DNA of 62,316 bases from Crocinitomicaceae bacterium (GTDB lineage Bacteria; Bacteroidota; Bacteroidia; Flavobacteriales_D; Crocinitomicaceae), in assembly GCA_017984635.1 (NCBI GenBank), contig JAGNZC010000014.1, forward strand, positions 1 through 62,316, written 5' to 3'. The notes beneath the pieces are model-generated. The model was not told the origin of the DNA. It saw only the letters and a program-made list of their open reading frames with translations, and made no database searches. Shown piece after piece: positions 33,596-42,979 of this stretch (position 1 is its first letter; every line of letters begins with the position of its first letter). The translations under genes were made by a program, and so were the position numbers.

Positions 33596-34674
33596 TGAAC
33601 TGTTTTTAAAATTAACACTGCATTTCCTCCGCCAAATCCAGAAGCTGTTTTCAATACATATTTGCACTTTTTCACGTAATTTTCAGTGACAATATTTAAT
33701 GATTCTGGTGTACCTTGTTCCTCAAAACCTAAACTTTTAAAAAGCATTGAATGTTCCATTGAAAGCATACAAATTAAAGTCTCAATTACTCCTGCTGCCC
33801 CTAAAGTATGTCCGAAATAACCTTTCATACTATTGATAGGAATTTCTTGCATGCCTAGTCGTTTGAAAGCTATACTTTCCATATCATCATTGAAAAGCGT
33901 TCCCGTTCCATGAGCTGATATAAAATCAATATCAGTTGCTGTAATCGCTGCTTGATGTAAAGCCTTCGTTACCGCTCGAAACAATCCTTCTCCAGTTCTT
34001 GAAGGTCCAGATATATGGTTGGCATCATTCGAAGTTTTTCCACACACATACTCAACACAAAAAGCTGTGTCCTTTTGAGCCGTTAAATGTATCGTTCCAC
34101 ATGCTTCTCCTAAATTAATTCCTTTTCGGTTTTTATCAAATGGTTGACATAGCTCGTCGCTAAAAGCGAATAAACTTTGAAAACCATAAATAACAAAATC
34201 TGAAAGAGCATCAATACCAATAACAAAACAATCATCGTAGTTCTCAAATTGGATGTATTGTGCTCCTAAATTTATCGCGACAACACCTGAAATACAAGCA
34301 TTTGAAATGATTACAGGTTCGTTTGCAGACGGGAAATGTTCACGAAGAATTGTACGAAGTGGTTCAAACGTATCAGCAGGTAGCTGAGATAAATCTGCTT
34401 TTGTTGAACTGATAATAAAACATGTTTTAGCACTATTTAATCGTTCGTTAGAATGCTCAAACTTCAATTGTTCGCACGCTTTATTGAATAGATAATGAAA
34501 GGTATTTGTAGCTGAAACATTTAGTTTGCCTAGCGGAAGGTTTTCTTTATTAAATCCAATCGCATGTACCTTTTTTAAACCCGTTGAATTTGATTTAAAT
34601 GCCTCCAAATGGGATTGAATTCCATCTCCAATTGGGCTAATAAGTGTTCCATATTTTAGATAAACTTTACGCAT
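33592..34674 (-). CDS. Beta-ketoacyl-ACP synthase (third FabF-like copy)
   Basis: This 360-residue enzyme is shorter than typical FabF but keeps C127 in SNACISGVVA, the histidine in ISAHGTGTLFNDD and that in GYFGHTLGAAGV. It is more divergent than the other KS enzymes of the window. It overlaps the half-length KS-like protein and the thioesterase gene, and the three may form one functional set. It may start or extend the aryl polyene. Confidence 0.82.
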   Translation of the reverse strand: MRKVYLKYGTLISPIGDGIQSHLEAFKSNSTGLKKVHAIGFNKENLPLGKLNVSATNTFHYLFNKACEQLKFEHSNERLNSAKTCFIISSTKADLSQLPADTFEPLRTILREHFPSANEPVIISNACISGVVAINLGAQYIQFENYDDCFVIGIDALSDFVIYGFQSLFAFSDELCQPFDKNRKGINLGEACGTIHLTAQKDTAFCVEYVCGKTSNDANHISGPSRTGEGLFRAVTKALHQAAITATDIDFISAHGTGTLFNDDMESIAFKRLGMQEIPINSMKGYFGHTLGAAGVIETLICMLSMEHSMLFKSLGFEEQGTPESLNIVTENYVKKCKYVLKTASGFGGGNAVLILKTVQ

Positions 34675-35095
34675 TTATCCAAGGTTGTTGGTCTTCCCAA
34701 GTTGCATAAAAGTCAGGTTTATTTAATTCCAATGTTCGCTCTTTCGCCGATAAAAACACTTGTATTGTTTGACCAGTTGCCGCTAATTTGTTGGTAGATA
34801 AATTAAGTACTTCGTAGTGAAAGACAATTTTAGCTGCAGAACGATATTCTAAAATTGCAGTTACGCGAAGGTTTTCACCATAATAAATAGGTGCTTTGTG
34901 ATCAATTTCACTGTGTACAATTGGTGTAAAATAGCCTTGATTAAAAATGTCTAAATTATCTAAGTTGAATTCTTTTCCTAGGCATTCCCTAGCGTCTTCA
35001 AAAAACTTTAAGTAATTCCCATGCCAAACAACACCCATTGCATCTGTTTCACTAAATCGAACGGCTAAATCAATGGATTTTTTTAAAACTTTCAT
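34667..35095 (-). CDS. Acyl-CoA/ACP thioesterase (4HBT, YbgC-like)
   Basis: ATG 35095 is used because it forms an ATGA overlap with the dehydratase stop; the longer frame starts inside that gene. The 142-residue hotdog protein has the motif RFSETDAMGVVWHGNYLKFF with the catalytic aspartate. It would release the acyl chain or edit ACP-bound intermediates. Thioesterases are regular parts of aryl polyene clusters. Confidence 0.82.
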   Translation of the reverse strand: MKVLKKSIDLAVRFSETDAMGVVWHGNYLKFFEDARECLGKEFNLDNLDIFNQGYFTPIVHSEIDHKAPIYYGENLRVTAILEYRSAAKIVFHYEVLNLSTNKLAATGQTIQVFLSAKERTLELNKPDFYATWEDQQPWINA

Positions 35096-35511
35096 GCTAA
35101 GACGATTTTTAATTGACAAGTTAATAATGCAGTTTCTTGACAACTAGCAACCCCTTCAATTAAATGAATTCCGCCAAAAGAGCTCAATACTTTTATCGAT
35201 GTATGAATTTGATCACCCATTGCAGCATAAGCAAAAACTTCCAGTTTAGAAATGGCTCCAATAAAACCCATTCCTCCGGCTGCTTGACCATTTTGAGTAG
35301 CTACGTATCCAAATCCAGCAGCACAAGTTTGAGCAATGTTTTCAATTAAAGCAGATTCAGACAAGCAATTGTTTTCTAAAAAAAGATTGTCATTCTCAAT
35401 CAAAAATGAAGATTCAAAAGATGTTTCATTCGCCTCATGTAAAGCATCGATCATCACAAACGGAACTCGTTGAGGAATATAATTCAATATGTTTTCTTTA
35501 TTAACTAACAT
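35092..35511 (-). CDS. ApeP-like 3-hydroxyacyl-ACP dehydratase
   Basis: The 139-residue hotdog protein begins NILNYIPQRVPFVMIDAL, where FabZ-like enzymes have PHR-P-F-L-VD. It has the catalytic-type glutamate in SALIENIAQTCAAGFGY and ends in a beta-rich half with GIHLIEGVAS. It resembles the ApeP dehydratase of aryl polyene clusters, which pairs with a second dehydratase. Here the partner could be the FabZ-like gene at 28909. Confidence 0.78.
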   Translation of the reverse strand: MLVNKENILNYIPQRVPFVMIDALHEANETSFESSFLIENDNLFLENNCLSESALIENIAQTCAAGFGYVATQNGQAAGGMGFIGAISKLEVFAYAAMGDQIHTSIKVLSSFGGIHLIEGVASCQETALLTCQLKIVLA

Positions 35512-36373
35512 AATATTTGTAAAAATTAAACCATTGATTAGGTGCTTTTTTAACTTTTAATTCAAGTTCTTCGACATATTTCTGTGCCAATTCTTCTGGA
35601 GAAGCTGCATTGATTAGATAGTTTGTCGCGCTTAAATCATAATGAAGTCCATTTCCTTTTAAAGCGAAAACAAAAGTTAAAGGAACATTGAATTTATGCG
35701 CCATATAAAATGGTCCTAAAGGAAATTCTGCTATTCCATTTAAAAATGGCAAACTTATTTTTTTTTGTCCATCTGAAATTCGATCAGCGTGAAGGGCAAT
35801 CATTTCATTGCGTTTCAATGCTTGATGGATGAGTATTAGATGAGACATATCGTCCTTCAAAGGAATTAAATTAAATTTGACTGCTTCCGTTTGTTTTGTT
35901 AGAAAGCCTTTTATTTTTTCTACTTCAGCGTCTAACATTAATATATTGATTGTAGAAGTAATTCTTTCGCCGATAAAACTACCTGCATTTTCCCAATTCC
36001 CAATATGACCTGAAAACAGAAAGCCTCCTTTGCCTAAGGAATGTATTTCTTTTAAAACCGCTTCGTTTTCAAAAGTAAAAGAATAGTGTTTTTTTAGAGG
36101 GGTTTTCAAGGCGATTCGATCAATTAAGACTTGTCCAAATTTAAAAAACGTATGGATTGTATACATAAACGACTTCAAAGAAGTAAATCCAAAGCCTGAT
36201 TTGTAAAAATGGATGAGTGCTTTTCTATTTTTTCCTGCAAAAAAAACGTAATAAAACGTAACTAAGCGACAAAAAGCATAGCTAAAACGTATGCCTAAAA
36301 AACGTATACTGTAAACAAAGAATTTATAGCCTAATAGTGTACCCTTTGATTGACCATTCCATTTTTTTTCCAT
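35501..36373 (-). CDS. LpxL/HtrB-like lysophospholipid acyltransferase
   Basis: The 290-residue protein has one N-terminal hydrophobic segment and the H-x4-E catalytic motif as HIGNWE in FSGHIGNWENAGSF. It also carries HADRISDG and PLGPFYMAHKFNVP, typical of LpxL-type acyltransferases. Such proteins in aryl polyene loci (ApeD-like) may attach the polyene chain to a lipid or glycolipid. It overlaps the dehydratase start by eleven bases. Confidence 0.85.
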   Translation of the reverse strand: MEKKWNGQSKGTLLGYKFFVYSIRFLGIRFSYAFCRLVTFYYVFFAGKNRKALIHFYKSGFGFTSLKSFMYTIHTFFKFGQVLIDRIALKTPLKKHYSFTFENEAVLKEIHSLGKGGFLFSGHIGNWENAGSFIGERITSTINILMLDAEVEKIKGFLTKQTEAVKFNLIPLKDDMSHLILIHQALKRNEMIALHADRISDGQKKISLPFLNGIAEFPLGPFYMAHKFNVPLTFVFALKGNGLHYDLSATNYLINAASPEELAQKYVEELELKVKKAPNQWFNFYKYYVS

Positions 36374-36378
36374 TGCAT

Positions 36379-36624
36379 TTATTTCGCCATTTTAGCTTCA
36401 ACCATTTGATAAAAATCTTCAAATGTTGCAACCGATTTAAAATCTTCAGCAGTAGGTTTAAATCCTAAATTCTCTTCAATAACAATGACAAGATCAACAT
36501 AATCTAAACTACTTAAATCAAGCGTTTCTTGTAAATTATTTTCAGGTTCAATCGTGTTTGGATCAACTTCAAATTCTTCAGATAAAAAACGTTTTGTTGT
36601 TTCAATTATTTCTGCTCTATTCAT
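36379..36624 (-). CDS. Acyl carrier protein, third copy
   Basis: This 81-residue ACP has the modified serine in TLDLSSLDYVDLVIVIEE and differs from the other two ACPs, whose motif is LDSID. The distinct type suggests it serves a different KS, the FabB/F-like enzyme encoded eight bases upstream, and perhaps carries the coumaroyl starter. It must be phosphopantetheinylated by the enzyme at 53173 or a general one. Confidence 0.88.
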   Translation of the reverse strand: MNRAEIIETTKRFLSEEFEVDPNTIEPENNLQETLDLSSLDYVDLVIVIEENLGFKPTAEDFKSVATFEDFYQMVEAKMAK

Positions 36625-36632
36625 GGGTTCTG

Positions 36633-37856
36633 TTAAATTTTAAATTTTTTGATAATTAACGATGAATTTGTACCTCCAAAACCAAAAGAATTGGATAAAA
36701 AACAATCAATCTTAGCTTCTCGAGAGTCTGGTACGATATTTATTTTAGATGAATCTTCATCTGGATTTTCAAAATTTATATTGGGTGCAATAAAATCATT
36801 TTGCATCATTAATAATGAATAAACAACTTCACTTGCACCAGCCATCCAACATTCATGTCCTGTCATCCCTTTCGTTGAACTTACAGGGATTTTACCACCT
36901 AACACACCTGCAATTACTTGTGCTTCGGTTGTGTCTCCCACTGGAGTTGAAGTTGCATGTGCATTAATGTAATCAATTTCGTTGGGTGTTAAACCTGCTT
37001 GTTTCATCGACATGGTTAATGAGCGATATTGCCCATCATAATTTGGATTTGAAATATGGTCACCATTCGATGAAAAGCCATACCCAACTATTTCTCCATA
37101 TATTTTGGCATTTCTTTTCAACGCAGATTCTAACGATTCAATTATGATAGTTGCTGAACCTCCTGAAGGAACCAAGCCATCTCTGTCTCGATCAAAAGGA
37201 CGACTCGCCTTATGCGGCTCATCATGGCGAATAGAAAAGGTTCCTAAACCATCAAAGCTACCCATTGCATATATATTAATTTCTTGGGCACCACCACAAA
37301 TTACTCGTTCTTGCAATCCTTGTTTAATTAATAAGTAGCCCATTCCAATAGAATGTGAACCAGACGCACACGCTGCAGACATGGTTAAATTAATGCCTTT
37401 CAATTTATAAATTGTAGAGAGATTCATGTTTACTGTACAGTTCATGTTTTGAAAAATATCTCCACTTCCGATCAACGTTGTATCTTTTCGTTGACGCGCC
37501 TTATCAATCGTTTCTACCACAGCACCTGCTGTTGAATCATTCCCAAAAATGATTCCCGTTTCATTTTTTTCAAAGAAATCCGCATCCAATCCGGCCATCT
37601 CAACTGCTTCTTTAGTCGACATATAGGCAAACATAGCTGGTTGATGCATACCAATGCGTTCTCTTCTGGATAAAAATGGCTTTAAATCTGGATCTTTTAC
37701 AAAACCAGTCAAACACGAACGGTAACCAAAATCTTTGCGCGCTTCATCGTAAATAATGCCGCTTTTACCTTGTTGAAGAGACGTTAATACTTCAGGTATT
37801 GATTCTCCAATGCTAGAATAGATTCCAATTCCTGTAATTACAACTCTGTGTTCCAT
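36633..37856 (-). CDS. Beta-ketoacyl-ACP synthase (FabB/FabF-like, fourth copy)
   Basis: The 407-residue KS has C163 in SAACASGSHSIG, the histidine in INAHATSTPVGDT and that in KGMTGHECWMAG. The first two resemble the FabB/ApeO-type sequence. It ends eight bases before the third ACP gene and starts two bases after FabG. Its place right after KR and ACP makes it a good candidate for the main aryl-polyene elongating KS. Confidence 0.88.
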   Translation of the reverse strand: MEHRVVITGIGIYSSIGESIPEVLTSLQQGKSGIIYDEARKDFGYRSCLTGFVKDPDLKPFLSRRERIGMHQPAMFAYMSTKEAVEMAGLDADFFEKNETGIIFGNDSTAGAVVETIDKARQRKDTTLIGSGDIFQNMNCTVNMNLSTIYKLKGINLTMSAACASGSHSIGMGYLLIKQGLQERVICGGAQEINIYAMGSFDGLGTFSIRHDEPHKASRPFDRDRDGLVPSGGSATIIIESLESALKRNAKIYGEIVGYGFSSNGDHISNPNYDGQYRSLTMSMKQAGLTPNEIDYINAHATSTPVGDTTEAQVIAGVLGGKIPVSSTKGMTGHECWMAGASEVVYSLLMMQNDFIAPNINFENPDEDSSKINIVPDSREAKIDCFLSNSFGFGGTNSSLIIKKFKI

Positions 37857-37858
37857 AA

Positions 37859-38590
37859 TTAAGCGTAAATACCCCCATTTATATTAATGACTTCTCCAGT
37901 AATATAAGCAGCCTTAGGCGAAGCAATAAAACTCACTAAATCCGCCACTTCTTGCGGTGTTCCAAAGCGATTAGCCGGTACCATTTTTTTCAATTCATCT
38001 ATGGGTAATTCACTAGTCATATCTGAAAGAATAAATCCTGGAGCAACAGCATTTACAGTAATATTTCGTTTAGCAACCTCTTGTGATAATGCTTTTGTTG
38101 CTGCAATCATTCCACCTTTTGCTGCAGAATAGTTTGTCTGACCAGGCACACCTTTCAATCCGCTCAACGAAGCAACATTGATAATTCTTCCAGAACGATT
38201 TCGAAGCATTTTTTGAAGCACCGCTTGTGTACAATTGTACATTCCTTTCAAAGAAGTATTGATAACATCATCCCAATCATTTTCACTCACCCAAGGGAAT
38301 AAATTGTCACGCGTGATTCCAGCATTGTTAACTAAAACCTCTAATTTATTTTCTGGATTATTAGTAAACCATTGCTGCATTTTGTCTTGTACTTCTTGAT
38401 TGTTTTTCACATCAAATTGCATCAATTCAGCAGAACCTCCATTCGCTTCTATTTCAGCTTTGGTCGCTTCAGCAGCTGCTTGATTTGCTGTGTAATTGAT
38501 AATAATATGTAAGCCATGATCTAAAGCCAATTGAACAGCAATTGCTTTCCCTAGCCCTCTAGATGCTCCTGTAACCAATGCACTTTTCAT
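37859..38590 (-). CDS. 3-ketoacyl-ACP reductase (FabG-like SDR)
   Basis: The 243-residue SDR has the NADPH motif TGASRGLGKA, the NNAG segment, and the catalytic Ser and YxxxK in ASLSGLKGVPGQTNYSAAKG. It reduces 3-ketoacyl-ACP to 3-hydroxyacyl-ACP in each polyene cycle, in the position of ApeQ in aryl polyene loci. It lies between the ammonia-lyase and the KS. It is probably a cluster-specific paralogue, so no housekeeping symbol is given. Confidence 0.9.
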   Translation of the reverse strand: MKSALVTGASRGLGKAIAVQLALDHGLHIIINYTANQAAAEATKAEIEANGGSAELMQFDVKNNQEVQDKMQQWFTNNPENKLEVLVNNAGITRDNLFPWVSENDWDDVINTSLKGMYNCTQAVLQKMLRNRSGRIINVASLSGLKGVPGQTNYSAAKGGMIAATKALSQEVAKRNITVNAVAPGFILSDMTSELPIDELKKMVPANRFGTPQEVADLVSFIASPKAAYITGEVININGGIYA

Positions 38591-38637
38591 CTCTTCTAAA
38601 TCTGATATTAAGATTGTGTTAAATTCAAATGTATAAA

Positions 38638-40167
38638 TTAAAAATTAAATGAGGAATTTTTCAATAAATCAGTTACTTTCTTTATTGTCTCAAATTGAGG
38701 CACGTCTTCATTTATCGTAGCGGCAACAGAGCGGATGAGTTGATATACGCGTGTTGTATTAGCCGAAAGATTTTTATGCATCTCTACTGGTAAAAGATCA
38801 ATAGCTTGACAGATTGCCATCATGTGAATTGCCATTACTTGAAAACCATTATCAACCACTTTTTTTGTAATCGAAGCACTGTTGGTTCCCATGCTCACTA
38901 TATCTTGATTATCATTGTTATTTGAAATGCTGTGCACATACATAGGGTTTGACAACATTTGACTTTCAGCAGTGGTTGATGTTGCGGTAAACTGCATTCC
39001 TTGTACACCAAAATTAAACCCTAATTTTTGTGTATTTAAAAACGGTGGGAAATAATCATTCAATCGGCTATTCAGCAAGAAATTTAATTGTCGCTCTGCT
39101 AACATTGTCAACTTTGTAATAACAATTTTCACTTTGTCCATTTCTAGAGAAACATAATCTCCATGGAAATTACCTCCATGAAAAACGTTGTGTTCATCAG
39201 CACGTACAATTGGATTGTCATTTGTAGAATTTATTTCATTTTCAATCACTTGTTTTGCAACATCTAATGTTTCTTTTATTGGTCCTAATATTTGAGGTAC
39301 ACAGCGAATGGAATAATATTCTTGAACTTTCTTTTTAATTTCCGTTTGTTGTAAAACTGCATTATCTGCAAATAACTCTTCTCGTTTTTTGATGCGTTGA
39401 CTCGTTGCTAAAAAATCACGCATTTTTTCGGCAACAAATAATTGACCTTTATGGCGTTTTACTTCATTTAAACCAACAGAGAATGAATCATCATACGCCT
39501 CTACCAATTCATTAATCATGGAAGAAGAAGCAATTGCCCAATTCATTAATCGATTCGCATAAATCAAGTTCATGGCTCCAATTCCCGTCATACAAGATGT
39601 TCCGTTCATTAAACCCAATCCATCTCTTAATTCAATTGCTAAAGGTTGAATTGACAATTCCTTGAATACATCACTCGTTTTTCTGCGTTCATTTTTGTAA
39701 CGTACATAGCCTTCACCAATTAAATTGAGTGCTAAATGTGCTAATTGTACTAAATCGCCGCTCGCTCCTACACCGCCATGTTCATAAATTTCAGGGTAAA
39801 TTTCATGATTTAGAAACAATTGTAATTGTTCAACAACACCATAGCTTATTCCAGAATTTCCTTGTAAAAAATTGTTTACACGAGCAACTAGAACAGCGCG
39901 CACCGATTCGTCATCCAATACTTTTCCTGTACCAGAAGAATGGCTTCTTATTAGATTATATTGTAATTGATTCAGTTCCGAATCATCAATTTTAAATTGA
40001 GCCATTGGACCAAACCCGGTATTGATTCCATAAATGATTTTATCTTTAGAAAAATCCTTTAAAAAAGAGAACGATTGGTCGATCGTTTCTTTCATTTTGG
40101 CATCAATTTCAAACTTTTTTTTATCTAAAACAAAAGCTTCTATTTCTTGTAAGGAGATGTTGTTCAT
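38638..40167 (-). CDS. Tyrosine ammonia-lyase (HAL/PAL superfamily)
   Basis: The 509-residue enzyme carries the self-cyclising MIO triad Ala-Ser-Gly at 135-137 in HGGVGASGDLVQL, with the catalytic loop YGINTGFG at 46-53. The selectivity pair is S75-H76 in NLIRSHSSGTG, as in histidine-type lyases. I recall the same SH pair in the tyrosine ammonia-lyase of the Flavobacterium johnsoniae flexirubin cluster, which is otherwise alike over long stretches. It would make 4-coumarate from tyrosine as the aryl starter. No hut genes are nearby, so histidine use is unlikely. Confidence 0.88.
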   Translation of the reverse strand: MNNISLQEIEAFVLDKKKFEIDAKMKETIDQSFSFLKDFSKDKIIYGINTGFGPMAQFKIDDSELNQLQYNLIRSHSSGTGKVLDDESVRAVLVARVNNFLQGNSGISYGVVEQLQLFLNHEIYPEIYEHGGVGASGDLVQLAHLALNLIGEGYVRYKNERRKTSDVFKELSIQPLAIELRDGLGLMNGTSCMTGIGAMNLIYANRLMNWAIASSSMINELVEAYDDSFSVGLNEVKRHKGQLFVAEKMRDFLATSQRIKKREELFADNAVLQQTEIKKKVQEYYSIRCVPQILGPIKETLDVAKQVIENEINSTNDNPIVRADEHNVFHGGNFHGDYVSLEMDKVKIVITKLTMLAERQLNFLLNSRLNDYFPPFLNTQKLGFNFGVQGMQFTATSTTAESQMLSNPMYVHSISNNNDNQDIVSMGTNSASITKKVVDNGFQVMAIHMMAICQAIDLLPVEMHKNLSANTTRVYQLIRSVAATINEDVPQFETIKKVTDLLKNSSFNF

Positions 40168-40190
40168 TGTCTATTGAATAAGTAGCGCTA

Positions 40191-41240
40191 TTATTTTAAT
40201 TTGACCTCTAAAATCGTATGGAAACTATCTTGATGAAGATGGTATTCGTTGACACATTCGAAGCCTGCTTTGTCTAATATGTATTTAAAAACCGAGGAGG
40301 AATACATTTTACTATTCCCATTTGCAATTGCTGTAAAATATAAAGAAGTTGCAACTAAACTAAATGCAGCAGCTGGATACGTTTGATTGTCAATAAAAGT
40401 CTCCATGATATAAATTGTCGCGTCTTTTTTAGCATTTTTCTTAATTTTTAATAAAATCATTTCGATTTCATTTTCACTGAAACAATCTAAAAACTGACTC
40501 ATCCAATACACATCAGCGCCACCTTTGATTTCACTTGAAGGATTTAAAATATCAATTTCATTATAATGAACGCGATCTTTGATGTCTGTTATTGTATCGA
40601 TGTTCTTTTTAGCAACTGCTAATTGTCCAGGTAAATCAAACATATCGACGTGTACATCTTTATTGTGTTTTGTACTGGCAATCGCCCATTTACCCGTATT
40701 CCCACCAATATCAAAAATAGAAGCTGGATTTGATTTAAAGATGATTTTTAATGCATCATCAAATGAATTATCCGAGTAATAATGATCAAATTCAAACCAT
40801 GCTTTTTTAACATGATCAGGCAATTGAGAAAGTCCCTCATACACAGTCGACCAATCACCAAATACTTTTAAACCAGCTGGATTACCATTTTGAATGGCTT
40901 CTTTTAATTGAAACAATCCATTGTAACAAACATCATTCGTGAAGTTAAAATTAACACGAGTCATTTCATCACGTGCTAAAAAATAACCTATATCAGTTAA
41001 GGTGTAAAATCCCGTTTCTTTTTGCTTTACAATATCAGCCATTTCAGCCATTTCAATCAAAACAGTAACTCCATACAACGAAACAGCTGTTTTTTCAGAT
41101 ATTTCTTTAAGACTTAAGCCATTTTTAACTGCAAACAATTCATCAAAAATTTTAAAAGAATAGAGACAATTAACCGTTTGAAAAACAAAAGGACTAAATG
41201 CTATTTTATGGGCTTCATGTAAGGCTTGAATTGCTTTCAT
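40191..41240 (-). CDS. COMT-like O-methyltransferase (SAM-dependent)
   Basis: The 349-residue protein has a winged-helix-like dimerisation domain in the first 150 residues. A class I SAM domain follows, with motif I FDIGGNTGKWA and a YWMSQFLDCFSENEIEMIL segment typical of plant-COMT-like and polyketide methyltransferases. It is first gene of the long minus-strand operon. It probably methylates the ring hydroxyl of the aryl part or another site of the pigment, a known modification in flexirubin-type pigments; the exact position is inference. Confidence 0.85.
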   Translation of the reverse strand: MKAIQALHEAHKIAFSPFVFQTVNCLYSFKIFDELFAVKNGLSLKEISEKTAVSLYGVTVLIEMAEMADIVKQKETGFYTLTDIGYFLARDEMTRVNFNFTNDVCYNGLFQLKEAIQNGNPAGLKVFGDWSTVYEGLSQLPDHVKKAWFEFDHYYSDNSFDDALKIIFKSNPASIFDIGGNTGKWAIASTKHNKDVHVDMFDLPGQLAVAKKNIDTITDIKDRVHYNEIDILNPSSEIKGGADVYWMSQFLDCFSENEIEMILLKIKKNAKKDATIYIMETFIDNQTYPAAAFSLVATSLYFTAIANGNSKMYSSSVFKYILDKAGFECVNEYHLHQDSFHTILEVKLK

Positions 41241-41266
41241 TGATTCTATATTATATGAATTTAATA

Positions 41267-41274
41267 CAAAGTTA
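41267..41274 (-). promoter_or_regulatory. -7 box (TAACTTTG) of the polyene operon
   Basis: On the minus strand TAACTTTG is an exact TAnnTTTG match, 26 bases before the methyltransferase start. No clear -33 TTG was found at the usual distance. It would drive the roughly 12-kb operon ending at 28909. Confidence 0.5.
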
Positions 41275-41372
41275 AAATAATATTTATAAAAATCTAAAAT
41301 GCCATTTTTGGAATAAAAAAGATTTCCATAGCTTAAAATAGGAACAATATTGTTTTATTTGTAAATCATAAG

Positions 41373-42971
41373 ATGTTAACTATGGAAAAATACGACTACG
41401 ATGTCATAATCATTGGATCTGGAGTAAGTGGACTCACCTCTGCAGCTCTCTTAGCTAAAGCAGGTTTAAAAGTATGTGTATTGGAACGTCATTACTTAAT
41501 TGGCGGTTACTTACAAGGATTTGAACGAAAAGGATTTATTTTTGACACAGCAATTCATTGGTTAAATCAATTCAACGAAGTAGGAACGGTTACAAAGGTT
41601 TTTAATTATTTAGGATCTGATTTTCCGCGCCCTGTTGAAATGAAAAACATCCACCGCCATATTGGCGATGAGTATTCATTCTTATTAACCAACCATCCAG
41701 ATACTTTAAAAGATAAACTTATCGCTGACTTCCCACATGAGAAAAAAGGGATTGAAAAGTTTTTCAAAGCAGCAAAAGTTGTAGCGGATGTTTCTTTAAA
41801 ATTCCCTGCATTTTTTGTTTCACCAGAAACTTTTACTGGTCTAGAAAAAATGCTATTCAAACTCAAACAATTGCGCATCATTTATCCCTTAATCAAATTT
41901 GTGTTTTATGGTGGAGAAAAAGGGATTGAAAAGGGACTTCGCAAGTATTTTAATGATGAAAAATTATTAAAAATATTTTGTTCTGAATCTGATTTATTAT
42001 CGTGTTTGTTTCCAATTGCTTGGGCTTATAATAATGACTATCAAAATCCACCTATCGGAGGAAGTTTAGTCATACCGGCCTGGTTAAATAAAAAAATTGA
42101 AGAACTAGAATCGACCGTTATTTTAAGTGCAGATGTAACCAAAATAGACATTGAAAACAATACATTTAAAGGGGTAACGTACAAAAAAAGACACAAAGAA
42201 TATCAGTTAACTGCAAAACATTTGATCGCTGCTTGTGACGTAGAGCAAGTATATAAAAAATTATTACCCGCAGCTGCTGTTCCAGAAAAATTAAAACAAA
42301 AAATTGATCAATCAGAATTATACAGTTCTTCCTTAACCCTTTCTATTGCTTTAGACTGTACTGCTGAATCGCTTGGTTTTGGCGATGAAATGCTATTGAT
42401 TTTTAAAGATGATGTTTCAAGAAAAGAACATTCATCTGGAGATCCATTAAAATCATTTTTAAGTATTTTAGCTCCTACAGTTCGGGACAAAACGTTAGCT
42501 CCAGAAAATCACGGAACATTAAATGTTTTCGTTCCTGCTTGGATGGATTACAACAATAATTGGGGTGCTGTTAAAAATGAAAAAGGGGAATACGTTCGAA
42601 CGGATCAATACAAAGCTATTAAAGAAGCATTTGCTCAAATTATTTTAGATCGAATTGAGGCAAAAATTTGTCCAAATTTACGTGAACATATCCTTTTCTA
42701 TGAAATTGCTACACCAATTACGTATCATCGATATACTCTAAATAAAGATGGTTCCATGATGGGAACGCGACCAGGAAAAGCGAATATGCAATCAAAAGTT
42801 GCCCATTACAAAACACCGGTAAAAAACATAACCATTGGTGGACATTGGGCAGAACTTGGGGGAGGTGTTCCAATCGCCGTAAAAGCAGCCTATAATGCAG
42901 CTTTGATTGTGTTAAAAGAAGAAAATAAAGCGGCCTATAAAACAATGAAGGATTACATAAAAAATAATTAA
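41373..42971 (+). CDS. CrtI-like FAD-dependent oxidoreductase/desaturase (first copy)
   Basis: The 532-residue flavoprotein opens with the dinucleotide motif VIIIGSGVSGLTSAALLAKA and closes with NITIGGHWAELGGGVPIAV, the typical phytoene-desaturase/retinol-saturase C-terminal signature. A second ATG nine bases downstream is equally possible. It probably adds or moves double bonds in the polyene or hydroxylates it. Its divergent partner is the methyltransferase operon. It overlaps nothing, but the MMPL fusion begins eight bases later. A second CrtI-like gene lies at 46789. Confidence 0.85.
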   Translation: MLTMEKYDYDVIIIGSGVSGLTSAALLAKAGLKVCVLERHYLIGGYLQGFERKGFIFDTAIHWLNQFNEVGTVTKVFNYLGSDFPRPVEMKNIHRHIGDEYSFLLTNHPDTLKDKLIADFPHEKKGIEKFFKAAKVVADVSLKFPAFFVSPETFTGLEKMLFKLKQLRIIYPLIKFVFYGGEKGIEKGLRKYFNDEKLLKIFCSESDLLSCLFPIAWAYNNDYQNPPIGGSLVIPAWLNKKIEELESTVILSADVTKIDIENNTFKGVTYKKRHKEYQLTAKHLIAACDVEQVYKKLLPAAAVPEKLKQKIDQSELYSSSLTLSIALDCTAESLGFGDEMLLIFKDDVSRKEHSSGDPLKSFLSILAPTVRDKTLAPENHGTLNVFVPAWMDYNNNWGAVKNEKGEYVRTDQYKAIKEAFAQIILDRIEAKICPNLREHILFYEIATPITYHRYTLNKDGSMMGTRPGKANMQSKVAHYKTPVKNITIGGHWAELGGGVPIAVKAAYNAALIVLKEENKAAYKTMKDYIKNN

Positions 42972-42979
42972 TAACAAGT

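Noticed and set aside
33596..33667. Longer start for the half KS-like protein
   Set aside because: The extra codons lie in the 3' end of the KS gene in another frame and look random; the ATGA start at 33595 fits the coupling seen throughout this operon.
38638..40167. Histidine ammonia-lyase (hutH)
   Set aside because: The Ser-His pair fits, but there are no hutU, hutI or hutG genes nearby and the gene is embedded in an aryl polyene operon with a ligase.
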